Shown: positions 9,206 through 18,315 of the stretch, one piece after another
Position numbering within the stretch: the stretch's first letter is position 1
Layout: each line of letters starts with the position of its first letter
Source of the DNA: an uncultured Bacteroidota bacterium
GTDB taxonomy: Bacteria; Bacteroidota; Bacteroidia; Chitinophagales; Chitinophagaceae
Assembly (NCBI GenBank): GCA_903835005.1
Contig: CAILLK010000092.1
Location: forward strand, 1 to 52,814
Direction of reading: 5' to 3'
DNA: 52,814 nucleotides
Made by a program: the position numbers and the translations under genes
The notes under the pieces: generated by a model
Told to the model about the DNA's origin: nothing
The model's input: the letters and a program-made list of their open reading frames with translations, nothing else
Databases searched by the model: none

Positions 9206-10038
9206 AAAATATTGACGGAACTGGCAATGTTTTTGGTGATGGAAATATTGTACACAATACAACTACGATCAAAAATATGCCGTCTGAAGAACTGATTCGG
9301 GATGAAGCTGTTTCATTCTTTAAAGACTATGTTCCTTTCAATTACTATTTTCAAGATAGCCATAAAGGGTTCATTGAAAAATTAAAATTAGAATTGACGA
9401 GGTTCTATACCACAGAGATTAAAATGATATTCTTAGATCAGCTAAGAATTACTCTGAAGAAATTCGTAGATGATCATACGAAAAAGAAAGGGGATTCAAG
9501 TAATACTCTGAAGTTTGAAAAAATGATGTTTTTTCTTGAGCAAGAAATAAATGCATTGCCTAAAATAATTTCAAGGAATGAAACAACTGAAAGCACTGTT
9601 AAAACTAAAGTGTTTATCAGCTATTCCCACTTTGACGAAAAATATCTGACTGACCTAAAGCGACATTTCAAGCCCTTATTGGGAATTATTGATTTTTGGG
9701 ATGATAGCCAAATTAAGCCGGGTCAAAAATGGAAAGAGGAAATTGAGATAGCAATGAGTGAAGCGAAAGTTGCAATACTCTTAATCAGCGCGGATTTCTT
9801 TAATTCCGATTTCATAACATCCCAAGAAATCCCCAAAATACTTAAAAAGGCATCGGAGGAAGGCACGACGGTAATTGGTGTATTTTTGAAACATTGCCTC
9901 TTTGAAGAGTATCCTGAAATCATGCAGTATCAAGGGCTAAATGATCCCAAAAATCCTATTGCCTCACTGGATGATAATAGCCGCGAATCTATGTGGGTTG
10001 AATTGGTACGACAAGTGAAATCTATAGTAAATACTTAA
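9187..10038 (+). CDS. TIR-domain effector protein
   Basis: A 283-aa protein with three parts. Residues 3-28 carry a G/N-rich beta-like motif (GTGNVFGDGNIV). Residues ~33-128 are mostly helical, of unrecognised fold. Residues ~140-283 form a TIR domain starting KVFISYSHFDE, with the FWDDSQIKPGQKW loop and the SADFFNSDF segment followed by SQE. E214 sits where TIR NADases carry the catalytic Glu. Bacterial TIR proteins commonly deplete NAD+ or make cyclic ADP-ribose signals during phage defence; that activity is inferred from family membership. It overlaps the 75-aa membrane protein gene upstream and precedes the serine recombinase by ~170 bases. Confidence 0.85.
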   Translation: MSTIRIKNIDGTGNVFGDGNIVHNTTTIKNMPSEELIRDEAVSFFKDYVPFNYYFQDSHKGFIEKLKLELTRFYTTEIKMIFLDQLRITLKKFVDDHTKKKGDSSNTLKFEKMMFFLEQEINALPKIISRNETTESTVKTKVFISYSHFDEKYLTDLKRHFKPLLGIIDFWDDSQIKPGQKWKEEIEIAMSEAKVAILLISADFFNSDFITSQEIPKILKKASEEGTTVIGVFLKHCLFEEYPEIMQYQGLNDPKNPIASLDDNSRESMWVELVRQVKSIVNT

Positions 10039-10205
10039 AAATAATTTTGTTCTTTTAGGGAGAATTTTTATTTTTGTATCAGCTATCACATCTAGCGTCC
10101 ATCCCCATTGTTTTGTTTCTTCGGGCCCAGATATGTGAATTAAGTTTCCCGCACTGAGAGATAGCATCGTAATCTCATTTTTTCACAGAAAAATAGTGTA
10201 TTCAC

Positions 10206-11810
10206 ATGCAGCAAAGAAAAGCTGTCGGTATCTGGATACGGGTCAGTACCGACGATCAAGCAAGGGGAGATTCTCCCGAACATCATGAAAAACGTGCCAG
10301 GCTCTTTGCCGAATCCAAAGGCTGGGAAGTAGTAACCGTGTATCACCTTGAAGCCCTTACAGGCAAATCCGTAATGGGATACTCCGAGACTAAGCGGATG
10401 CTTGCCGACATTCGTAAAGGGGCCATTACCGGCCTCATATTCTCCAAACTGGCCCGTGTAGCTCGTAATACCAAAGAGCTCCTTGAACTCTCGGAAATAT
10501 ATCAACAGGAAAAAGCAGACCTCATATCCTTAGAGGAGGCCATAGACACATCGACACCAGCCGGTCGCCTGTTCTATACCATGATAGCCGCCATGGCCCA
10601 GTGGGAGCGTGAGGAAATCGTATCCCGTGTTTCTGCATCTGTGCCTATACGTGCCAAACTCGGCAAAAGCCTCGGCGGTACGGCCCCCCTTGGCTACAAA
10701 TGGGAAGGCGTTAAAGGAGAGACTAAGAAATTCGTCATTGACGAAGAGCACGCCCCAGTCAGGAAACTGGTGTATGAACTCTTCTTGAAACTGAAAAGGA
10801 AGAAAGCGGTAGCTAAGCACCTCAATGATAGCGGCTACCGCTCCCGTACTGGCAAGCTATTCTCAGATACGACCATAAACCAACTGCTCAGAGACCCCTC
10901 GGCCAAAGGAGTACGCAGGATTAACTATAGTCAACGATCCGCCAGTGGGAAAACAACCATCCAAAAACCCGTTGATCAATGGGTCAGCTTTCCATGTCCT
11001 GCCTTGGTAAGCGAAGAGATATGGAATGAATGTAACCGAATTCTGGATGCATCGTTAATAAAGAACAAGAAACCGGGCCCAAGGCCAAAACATCTTTTAG
11101 CCGGATATGTCTTCTGTGCCGACTGTGACAAAAAAATGTATGTATTCCACGGTGGCAAGAACCCAACCTACCGCTGCCAAGCCTGCAAAAACAGAATAGT
11201 CACCCAAGATATTGAAGAAATATATCATGATCAACTGAAGACCTTTTTACTTTCCGGAGTCACTGTTTCCGAATATCTCGAAAAACTAGATGTTGAATTG
11301 CAAGAAAAAGAAAATCTGCTTTCCACGATTTTGAAAGAACGCGATTCACTTTTGAAGAAAATCGACAATTTCATAAACATGAGAATAAACAATGAACTAT
11401 CGAAGGAATTGTTCATTGAGCGGCACAAACCGATGGAAGAACGGCTCAATCAAATTAACAACCAACTGCCGGAACTCCAGGCCGAAATAGATTTCCTCAA
11501 AATCCAGCACCGCTCCGGCGATGTTGTCTTAAGTTATGCCAATGATTTGTATGCACACTGGGGCACCTTGGATTTTGAAGCAAAACGGGCAATAGTGGAG
11601 ACAATAACAGATAAGATATCTGTAGGAAAGGAAGATATACATATAAAGCTGTCATACATACCAAGTAAGCATACAAATGCAAATACAAATACACGCGGCG
11701 CTGACGCGCCGCTCCAAACCGAAAAAAACAACCCCACAATACCAAATCAAAACCCCGTAAAAAGTCAAAGTAACGTATACGGTACATCATGTAAATTTTT
11801 TCGGGGTTAA
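10206..11810 (+). CDS. Large serine recombinase (site-specific integrase/transposase type)
   Basis: A 534-aa serine recombinase. The resolvase domain spans ~5-150, with catalytic Ser14 in IWIRVSTDDQ and the Arg-rich FSKLARVARNTKEL segment. A recombinase domain follows (GTAPLGYKW to ~270), then a zinc ribbon with paired cysteines (CADCDKKM, CQACKNR) and a coiled coil at ~365-430. Length and order match integrases that insert and excise elements at short att sites. It lies at the right end of the 3387-11810 island and is its likely mobility gene. GC and codon style resemble the ATPase operon more than the AT-rich genes between them. I found no convincing att repeat pair by eye. Confidence 0.9.
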   Translation: MQQRKAVGIWIRVSTDDQARGDSPEHHEKRARLFAESKGWEVVTVYHLEALTGKSVMGYSETKRMLADIRKGAITGLIFSKLARVARNTKELLELSEIYQQEKADLISLEEAIDTSTPAGRLFYTMIAAMAQWEREEIVSRVSASVPIRAKLGKSLGGTAPLGYKWEGVKGETKKFVIDEEHAPVRKLVYELFLKLKRKKAVAKHLNDSGYRSRTGKLFSDTTINQLLRDPSAKGVRRINYSQRSASGKTTIQKPVDQWVSFPCPALVSEEIWNECNRILDASLIKNKKPGPRPKHLLAGYVFCADCDKKMYVFHGGKNPTYRCQACKNRIVTQDIEEIYHDQLKTFLLSGVTVSEYLEKLDVELQEKENLLSTILKERDSLLKKIDNFINMRINNELSKELFIERHKPMEERLNQINNQLPELQAEIDFLKIQHRSGDVVLSYANDLYAHWGTLDFEAKRAIVETITDKISVGKEDIHIKLSYIPSKHTNANTNTRGADAPLQTEKNNPTIPNQNPVKSQSNVYGTSCKFFRG

Positions 11811-12064
11811 TGGGTTGGTTTTTAGTGGGGTATAGGTTATTAATACCATGCGTTTTTTGCAGGTGACCAAATTGGTGGTATTTGTTATGGGTTTTATGAG
11901 ATATGGTATCTAATTGTTATGGTTAAATGCCCCTCCTTCGATTTAAAAAAGCTACGGCGGGTGAAAGGCGATATTATGGTGGAAGTTGATAGATTGATTC
12001 AGGTTACAAACGCACATCCGGGGCATTCGCGTATTACAAACACGAACGAGTGGGGACAATAAAA

Positions 12065-13246
12065 CTAGTTCTGCTCTAGTCGCCTTTTCCAGAAAACCGC
12101 CTGTTTCCAGCGTTGTTCCTGGGAATAGAAAATGAATTTATGTTTTAGATAATATTCCCATATTTGGTCCATCTGCTGATTATAGGTATGCGCCAGTTGC
12201 TCCATCTTTTCCTTGTTAATTTCAGCTATTATACCCGAACTATCAATCAGTTGGGAAAGTTGCAGGGCACCTGCCATTGCATTAAACATTCCCTGCGATG
12301 AAAGCGGGTCAAAACTCATTACTGCATCACCCAGGGCTGCCCATTGCTGACCGGATACCTGGTTTAAACGTGTGGAATTGGCCGCTGTTATGCCGTGAAA
12401 AGTTATTTCCCCAATACCATTATCCAGGAATTTCGTCATTGCCGGGCACTGCCTTGCCAGTTCAATAAACTGGCCGGCATCTTTTATTGGCTGTTGGTCC
12501 ATCAGATCACTGTCTGTCTGAAAAGCTATAATCCTTTTGTTACCGGGCAATGGAGCACTGTACCACCATCCCTGTATGGTGGCAACTATTGTGCTCATTT
12601 TATTTGAATCATTATCGGGAAGAGTTGCCCAACAGGCAATCAGTTTATCAAAATGCGTGCGTCCGATACCCAGTTGCCGCGCAAAATTAGATTGCCGCCC
12701 ACTGGCATCAATAACAAACCTGGCTGCTATTTTATAGTCTTTCTGTTCGGCATTTTCATTGGTCGTTCTGGCTGTAATCTGCCAGCGGGAATTTTCATAA
12801 TGGCTTTTGAGCAGTTTTGTACCCCATAAACACACGGCTCCCCTTTGCCTTACAGTTTCCCGCAGATAAAGTTCAAAAGCCTGGCGGTCAAGATGCCATC
12901 CAAATCCGTCGGGATTTCGTAAGGCATCCGTAACCTGCAACCTATCATTGCCCCAGTAAGATTGTGTGCCATAACTTGTGAGGTGCGCTTTTTCTCCAGT
13001 ACCCTGTATGAGCGCTTCCAGACCATCCAGTAAATTGAGTCTTCGCAATATCCGACGGCTGGCCGGTGGCAGGCATTCACCAATACGGATAACCGGCATA
13101 GGTAGTTTATCCAACAGCGCCACGCTATACGACGATTGGGACAGAAACATGGCGGCTGTACAACCTGCCACGCCTCCGCCCACAACCGCTATATCAACTT
13201 CAACTGTTTTTTTCGCTTCCATATTACCCCGGCAGTCAGAGCACAT
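12065..13246 (-). CDS. LodB-like FAD-dependent oxidoreductase (quinoprotein maturation)
   Basis: A 393-aa flavoprotein of the tryptophan-halogenase-like class. The N-terminus has the dinucleotide-binding GGGVAG motif after a DIAVVGGG strand, then RIGECLPP, typical of LodB/halogenase-type proteins. Further on is ALGDAVMSFDPLSSQG, the FAD-contacting segment. LodB proteins are needed to form the cysteine tryptophylquinone cofactor of LodA oxidases. This gene follows directly after the LodA-like gene in the same operon, 2 bases past its stop. An alternative ATG at 13222 (MEAKKTVEVD) fits the family N-terminus better, though translational coupling favours the longer form. Confidence 0.85.
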   Translation of the reverse strand: MCSDCRGNMEAKKTVEVDIAVVGGGVAGCTAAMFLSQSSYSVALLDKLPMPVIRIGECLPPASRRILRRLNLLDGLEALIQGTGEKAHLTSYGTQSYWGNDRLQVTDALRNPDGFGWHLDRQAFELYLRETVRQRGAVCLWGTKLLKSHYENSRWQITARTTNENAEQKDYKIAARFVIDASGRQSNFARQLGIGRTHFDKLIACWATLPDNDSNKMSTIVATIQGWWYSAPLPGNKRIIAFQTDSDLMDQQPIKDAGQFIELARQCPAMTKFLDNGIGEITFHGITAANSTRLNQVSGQQWAALGDAVMSFDPLSSQGMFNAMAGALQLSQLIDSSGIIAEINKEKMEQLAHTYNQQMDQIWEYYLKHKFIFYSQEQRWKQAVFWKRRLEQN

Positions 13247-13248
13247 TT

Positions 13249-16200
13249 CTATTTTCTCGGTATATACCTGTGGAACCGGCTTCCTTTCTCTGTTCCGCCT
13301 AAGTCTACTTTTGAGTAGCCCTGTGGTTTCATACTGAGGAACTTTGCCGGTTTGGCAGTCTTCGACTTCAGCAGTTTCAGTAACCGGTGAACTGCGGATG
13401 TTGCCTGGAAATCAGTTTTCAATTCAGTTTCAATCAATGAAATTAATTTGTCTTTTGCACCGTGCATCAGGTCTTGTTCAGTGAGTAAATTCTGTACCGA
13501 AAGGTTATCTACCGCAGTTTTAAGAAGGCCGGATACATTTTTCCTTCCGGTTATGAGGTTCAGTTCTTTGATTGCCTCTTCCAGTAAAGTCTGTTCCTGT
13601 TCAGCGCCAGGTATAAGCCCTACCTGCATCTGGGCAGGGAATTCAGCGCTGCCTGGCACACCCGGCCTTGCCTGCACAATCGCAACCCTGTCGAAATACT
13701 TAACCATGCTGTTGATAAGGTTGGTATAGGTAGGTTCCTGGCCATCAAGCGGTAAGTCGTCGAGCCAGAAAGCCCGGAAAGCAAAAGCCTGTTTACGCGT
13801 TTCTTCCGAAAGACGTGGGTCCATTGTTTCCCTGTATCGTTCCTGGTTAAGCAAGTTGTTGGGGACTCTTGCGGGCCAGAATGTGGGCAGGTAGGGGTCG
13901 TAATCCGAAATATATCCATCCTTGCAGCTTGCAGTATCTGTTTGCCATGGTATGGCCATCCAGCGGGTAACTCCGCCTGGCACCTGTCCGCCCAGTATTG
14001 GCCCCTTGGCCAGCTCAAACACATCGCTGTTCATCACCGGGCCGTAATAAGAAGTATCAACAAGCGGAGTTTTCGGTGCATGTTTCAGCCGGAACGGCGA
14101 CATATACATTCCGGAGTTGCGCATAGGCCAGGTCATTTCACATCCCGGATGAAAAGCATCTGCCAGGCAAAACTCCATAGCCGCCCTTGTCAGCATGTCC
14201 GGCTGTTCGGCAATGGGTAGTTTATCAATAGTAAGCGGTTCCGGAACAAAAGGGCACCCGGTATTGTCTACATAGTCTGCATAAAAATCCCCTTTTACCC
14301 ATTGGTCCAGGAATGATAACTGCAGATCGCTTAAAGTAGCATGCTGGCGCACGGAACCGGTGGGCGGAATACTGATGGCATCTCCGTAAAGCCAGGGCCA
14401 TAACTGGGCCGCTTCAGCTCCCGATACATCATAGCGACGGAAGTTGTTGGATATAGTGCGGCGCATTTCCAAATAGGCCGGAGACGGATTATTCAGTTTT
14501 GCTTTCCAGGCCGGTGTTGTGTAGTCGAACTGGCCGCCAAATCCGAAAGCTGCTGCAAATCCGGCATTCACCCATTGGAGGTTAGTAAGGCGTTCAAAAA
14601 TCGGCAATATATCTTTAGTGAAAGAGGGCCTTGCCGGGCGGGCCAGTATACCGGCGCTAACAGCAGTATCTCTCATCAGGTCCCACATGGTGCGTACCGA
14701 TTTCTGAAGCGGGGCGTAGTCGGGTGGCGCACAAATTACCCATGCCGGGGTTACATTCAGTTTTACCCCATTATACACAACGTCAGCAGTTACTGGTCCA
14801 TCAGAGATATCGTCGTACCAGCCCTCATTATTGGCAAAAGTTATAGCAATATCCCCGTTGAGATTTTCTGCTAAACCATGCCCGCCCAGCATAATCAGGC
14901 GGCCTTTTTCATCAGAGCGCATTTCTCCCAGATACACTTCTTTGCCCTGGAAATTGCCCCTGAACTGCGGTCCATTATTGATATTAGCATTGCAGATTGT
15001 CTGTTCTCCGCCATCTATGATCAGGGAGTTGCGGTCTTTTACATCAATATTCCGCAATAGCGAAATCGGCGCATTTACGGCGTCAGGCACATCCAGCGCT
15101 ATCTGGAACTGGTACCATGATGATTTCTGGTTGGCCAGGTGCGCATGCCACACAATTGATGCATTTTCAACCGTAAGTTCTTTAATGGCTTTTCCGGCAG
15201 CGTTAAATCCGTATATTCTGAACTGTGCAGCCTGACGCTTAAGGGCGCCAGTCTTATCCCTGTAGGCGTGTTCGTCCATCTTTACATCAGGCACTGTTAC
15301 CAGCGGGCCGATAAAATATTCATTTTCACTGTTTCCCACACGCATCACCCCGATAGGCGGATATATGGCAGCCGTTACAATGCAGTCGCTGTCTTCATCG
15401 GTATTTTCTGTAAAATGGGGGTTAATCCGTTCAGGTTCCTGCGATGGTTGTCCATTTGCCTGGTGCCTGGTTTGTGCACTGGCTGCGTATACCACTTTTC
15501 TTGTCTGGGCAATTGATCCCAGAGGCTCATGTTGCGCCAGTGTCCTCCAGATATTAAAAGCAAGTAGGCTTCCGAAATCGGCCTGGCCAATTGCACAGAT
15601 ATCCTGTTGCGGCAAATGCAGTTCAGCAATACATATGTAAGGGCTTTCTTCAATACTCCATACATCCTGTGCATTATCAAGAGGCATTGTTGCCGGATTG
15701 GTGCGCAGTTGTATCTCAAAGCGGAACCTGGCTTCTTTGCCCAGCAGGCGGCGCTGCAGGTCAAGGGCCAGATAGTTGTTGTCATTAAAAGGAGTACCGC
15801 GGTCTGTATCTTCAGGCACAAGCCGATACTTAACAATATTGGTATCGCCAAGTTTAAAAGGAAGTATGGCCCAGTAGCCAGCGCTAAGGCAACTGGCTTC
15901 TTCTTTTTGCATTGCGTTCAGAATACTTGCCAGTTCGGGGTGCATGGCGATATAGGAATCATAATCCTGGTCTATAACACCGGCTGTTGTAAAGGCGCAC
16001 ATCTGCTGTGCATCACGAGCAAAAAAGCGGTCAATATTCTGAAAGATAAAATCGGCATTATCACCCGTTCCGAACAATTTAGGGCCATGTACACCGAATA
16101 ATTTTAATCCCAGCCCGAGGGTAGAGTGCAGGTCTGGTGAAGTGGGGCCAGTATCACTCGAAAAACGGACAGTACATTCGTAAGAATCACCTGCAAAGAT

Positions 16201-16497
16201 GCCGACTTTAAATTCCGGACGGATGTCTTTGTTTATTATAAATTTTCCGTAGGCAATACCATGTTGTTTGCGGAAAACGGCACGTTCTGCAGGTTTTTGA
16301 CCTTTTTCGATCCTGGTTTTTTGCCCCATCTCCACGAACATTTCCTTGAGCCGCTGCGTAACAATTTTTATGTCGCCATGGCTGTCCCAGCACATTACGT
16401 CATTGGCTGTAGGGCTGTTAGCATTCATTGACTCACCCTCATTTTTTGGATTCGATGCCTGGTTGTTTGTGACTTTACTCTTTAGTTTTTTGCTCAT
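13249..16497 (-). CDS. Catalase-like/LodA-like fusion: predicted CTQ amine or amino-acid oxidase
   Basis: A 1082-aa two-part protein. Residues ~60-345 are catalase-like: VRFSSDTGP, FIFQNIDRFFA, the LAFNIWRTL-HEPLG block and an R-x3-Y pair (R333, Y337) where catalases bind heme. Residues ~375-945 are LodA-like, opening with IYPPIGVMRVGNSENEYFIG. LodA-type oxidases use a cysteine tryptophylquinone cofactor to deaminate lysine or glycine, releasing H2O2. Cys786 (HPGCEMTW) and Trp851 (MAIPWQ) are 65 residues apart, the spacing I recall for Cys516/Trp581 of LodA. The catalase distal His appears replaced (RAVF at 72-75), with H79 nearby. No signal peptide is evident. The fused domain may handle H2O2. 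The substrate cannot be read from sequence. Confidence 0.85.
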   Translation of the reverse strand: MSKKLKSKVTNNQASNPKNEGESMNANSPTANDVMCWDSHGDIKIVTQRLKEMFVEMGQKTRIEKGQKPAERAVFRKQHGIAYGKFIINKDIRPEFKVGIFAGDSYECTVRFSSDTGPTSPDLHSTLGLGLKLFGVHGPKLFGTGDNADFIFQNIDRFFARDAQQMCAFTTAGVIDQDYDSYIAMHPELASILNAMQKEEASCLSAGYWAILPFKLGDTNIVKYRLVPEDTDRGTPFNDNNYLALDLQRRLLGKEARFRFEIQLRTNPATMPLDNAQDVWSIEESPYICIAELHLPQQDICAIGQADFGSLLAFNIWRTLAQHEPLGSIAQTRKVVYAASAQTRHQANGQPSQEPERINPHFTENTDEDSDCIVTAAIYPPIGVMRVGNSENEYFIGPLVTVPDVKMDEHAYRDKTGALKRQAAQFRIYGFNAAGKAIKELTVENASIVWHAHLANQKSSWYQFQIALDVPDAVNAPISLLRNIDVKDRNSLIIDGGEQTICNANINNGPQFRGNFQGKEVYLGEMRSDEKGRLIMLGGHGLAENLNGDIAITFANNEGWYDDISDGPVTADVVYNGVKLNVTPAWVICAPPDYAPLQKSVRTMWDLMRDTAVSAGILARPARPSFTKDILPIFERLTNLQWVNAGFAAAFGFGGQFDYTTPAWKAKLNNPSPAYLEMRRTISNNFRRYDVSGAEAAQLWPWLYGDAISIPPTGSVRQHATLSDLQLSFLDQWVKGDFYADYVDNTGCPFVPEPLTIDKLPIAEQPDMLTRAAMEFCLADAFHPGCEMTWPMRNSGMYMSPFRLKHAPKTPLVDTSYYGPVMNSDVFELAKGPILGGQVPGGVTRWMAIPWQTDTASCKDGYISDYDPYLPTFWPARVPNNLLNQERYRETMDPRLSEETRKQAFAFRAFWLDDLPLDGQEPTYTNLINSMVKYFDRVAIVQARPGVPGSAEFPAQMQVGLIPGAEQEQTLLEEAIKELNLITGRKNVSGLLKTAVDNLSVQNLLTEQDLMHGAKDKLISLIETELKTDFQATSAVHRLLKLLKSKTAKPAKFLSMKPQGYSKVDLGGTEKGSRFHRYIPRK

Positions 16498-17018
16498 TTT
16501 GTTTGGTTTTAGATTTGTTAAATTGTATTGTTGGAATAATATTGCTTGATAAAAGATATTGATGTCCTAATAGTAAAACATTTTTTTCGTACTAAGTTAA
16601 TTTTACATTACAGAAATAAATTTTAAATACAATTAAATTAATTAGTTTAATATTAAGCAAGAAAAATTTATCCTCAAGGTATAACTACAGATAGAGTGTA
16701 TAATCGGAAGAGACCAGGGCTATATTCTATGTCAGGCTATGCTCAGGGTGGAATCGTCAAGCGCCAGAATTATAACGGATTAAGCGGCCTGTTTCCGCTA
16801 TTCCGGAGAATTGCGGTTACCAGGTGCAAAGACGGAGTTTGCGTTCAATTACATAGTTAATTATTATTAATATAAATTGACCCTAAATGAGCATGGATTT
16901 TAACAGGTGTGGATATTATAATTTTGCAGCTACAGGGGATTTGTGCTATATTTACAGCTTGTATAAGACTGCCCTAACGGGTGGAAATGATTACTTATGT
17001 TCTGAATGTAAATAATAT
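16498..17018. other. Intergenic region between divergent LodA operon and WG-rich protein
   Basis: About 520 bases with no coding frame I can support. It must contain promoters for both divergent units. A TAATTTTG element at 16919-16926 matches the Bacteroidota -7 consensus for the rightward gene, but no clear TTTG lies ~20 nt upstream of it. No repeat or RNA structure was recognised. Confidence 0.4.
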
Positions 17019-18212
17019 ATGGAATTCAAAAAATCGGGTTTTAAAATAAGGGGTATGCGGGTAGCTGGTATTATACTATTGCTGATAGTAGTTTGTATGG
17101 CTGCTCCGGTGCCTGAAGCTATTGCGCAGTATGAAAATTCGTATGTTTCGTATAATGATTTTTATCAAAACCTGGCGCCTTACGGGCAATGGATAGAAGA
17201 TCCTAAATATGGTTATGTATGGTCGCCGAATGTGGATGGAGGTTTCAGACCCTATTATACCAGCGGGCACTGGGCGCTGACCGACTATGGCAATACCTGG
17301 ATATCCGATCTGCCATGGGGCTGGGCCTGTTTTCACTATGGCCGCTGGACATTTGACAACTATTATGGCTGGCTTTGGATACCGGGCACTACCTGGGGCC
17401 CGGCATGGGTGAGCTGGAGAGATGCAGATGGCACCTTTGGCTGGTCGCCGCTGGACCCTGATTACGATCTGGCATCTACCCTGGGTGATTATATGTGCCC
17501 CAACGACTGGTGGGTGTTTATTCCGTACCAGTACATATACAGCGGCAATTATTACCGCTACTGGAACGGGCCGCATGGCAATTCGCACATCATCAAGAAT
17601 TCGCATTTTATCAATAATACCTACGAAAACAACCATGTAGTTTTTGTATCGGGGCCACATGCCAGGGATGTAGAAAACTATACCCACAAGCCGGTGCAAC
17701 TGTTTAAGCTTAAGAGCTCGACAAACCTGAATACAAGGGTACATGCCAATGAAATAAAAATGTTCCGTCCGGCTGAGATAAGGCCGGTGGCTACCAATGT
17801 GGGCCAGAAAACTGTACCTCCTAATGTAGTAGCTGCCCCGCAGCCCATAAAACCCCGCCAGGCGGTGAATGCAGGGCAAACCACTCCGCCGCAGTTCAGG
17901 AATAATATACCCGCCGAGAATATCAGGCAGGAAACACCCGGTGTGAATATAGGCAGGGTAGCAGAACCAGCCAAACCAACACCACGATATGATAACAACC
18001 CGTATGAGTGGGATGTGAACCGGTCGGTGCCACAAGGCAAACCCCGGCAGCAGGTGCGTAGCGAAGAGGAAGAAGAAACCAGGCCAGCGCCTGCCCGGCA
18101 GCAACAGGTAGCACCAGCGCCAGTAAGGCAAGTACCTCCACCCCGGCAGGCCCCGGCACCGCAACGATCAGCTCCGGCACCAGCCCCGCAAAAGGCGGGA
18201 GGGAGAAGGTGA
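17019..18212 (+). CDS. Secreted WG-rich (DUF6600-like) protein with Pro/Gln/Arg-rich tail
   Basis: A 397-aa exported protein. Residues ~13-38 form a hydrophobic signal segment ending EAIAQ. Residues ~40-190 are dense in Trp, Gly and Tyr, with successive GQWIEDPKYGYVWSP, SGHWALTDYGNTW, GRWTFDNYYGWLWIPG and WGPAWVSWRDADG-type motifs, the pattern of DUF6600/YXWD-rich envelope proteins. From ~285 onward the chain is low-complexity and disordered, rich in P, A, Q and R. The function is unknown; a periplasmic or surface location is likely. The neighbouring genes on the other strand are T9SS-related. Confidence 0.75.
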   Translation: MEFKKSGFKIRGMRVAGIILLLIVVCMAAPVPEAIAQYENSYVSYNDFYQNLAPYGQWIEDPKYGYVWSPNVDGGFRPYYTSGHWALTDYGNTWISDLPWGWACFHYGRWTFDNYYGWLWIPGTTWGPAWVSWRDADGTFGWSPLDPDYDLASTLGDYMCPNDWWVFIPYQYIYSGNYYRYWNGPHGNSHIIKNSHFINNTYENNHVVFVSGPHARDVENYTHKPVQLFKLKSSTNLNTRVHANEIKMFRPAEIRPVATNVGQKTVPPNVVAAPQPIKPRQAVNAGQTTPPQFRNNIPAENIRQETPGVNIGRVAEPAKPTPRYDNNPYEWDVNRSVPQGKPRQQVRSEEEEETRPAPARQQQVAPAPVRQVPPPRQAPAPQRSAPAPAPQKAGGRR

Positions 18213-18315
18213 TCGTTTGCGTTTACAGTGGGCAGATTATGGTTGATAAATTTCCAACAAGGTTGAAACTATTCTTGGGTATTGAGGATATTTTTATGCT
18301 TGCAGGATGGGGGTA

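Noticed and set aside
3387-11810. Complete conjugative element
   Set aside because: There is a coupling-type ATPase but no relaxase, no VirB4-like ATPase and no other mating-pair genes in the interval.
3100-12064. att site pair for the serine recombinase
   Set aside because: I compared the left (2982-3386) and right (11811-12064) flanks by eye and found only short shared words such as CAACCCCA. No repeat is long enough to call.
17076-18164. 362-codon antisense frame over the WG-rich protein gene
   Set aside because: The sense strand has a signal peptide and a recognisable Trp/Gly repeat domain; the antisense product is a compositional shadow.
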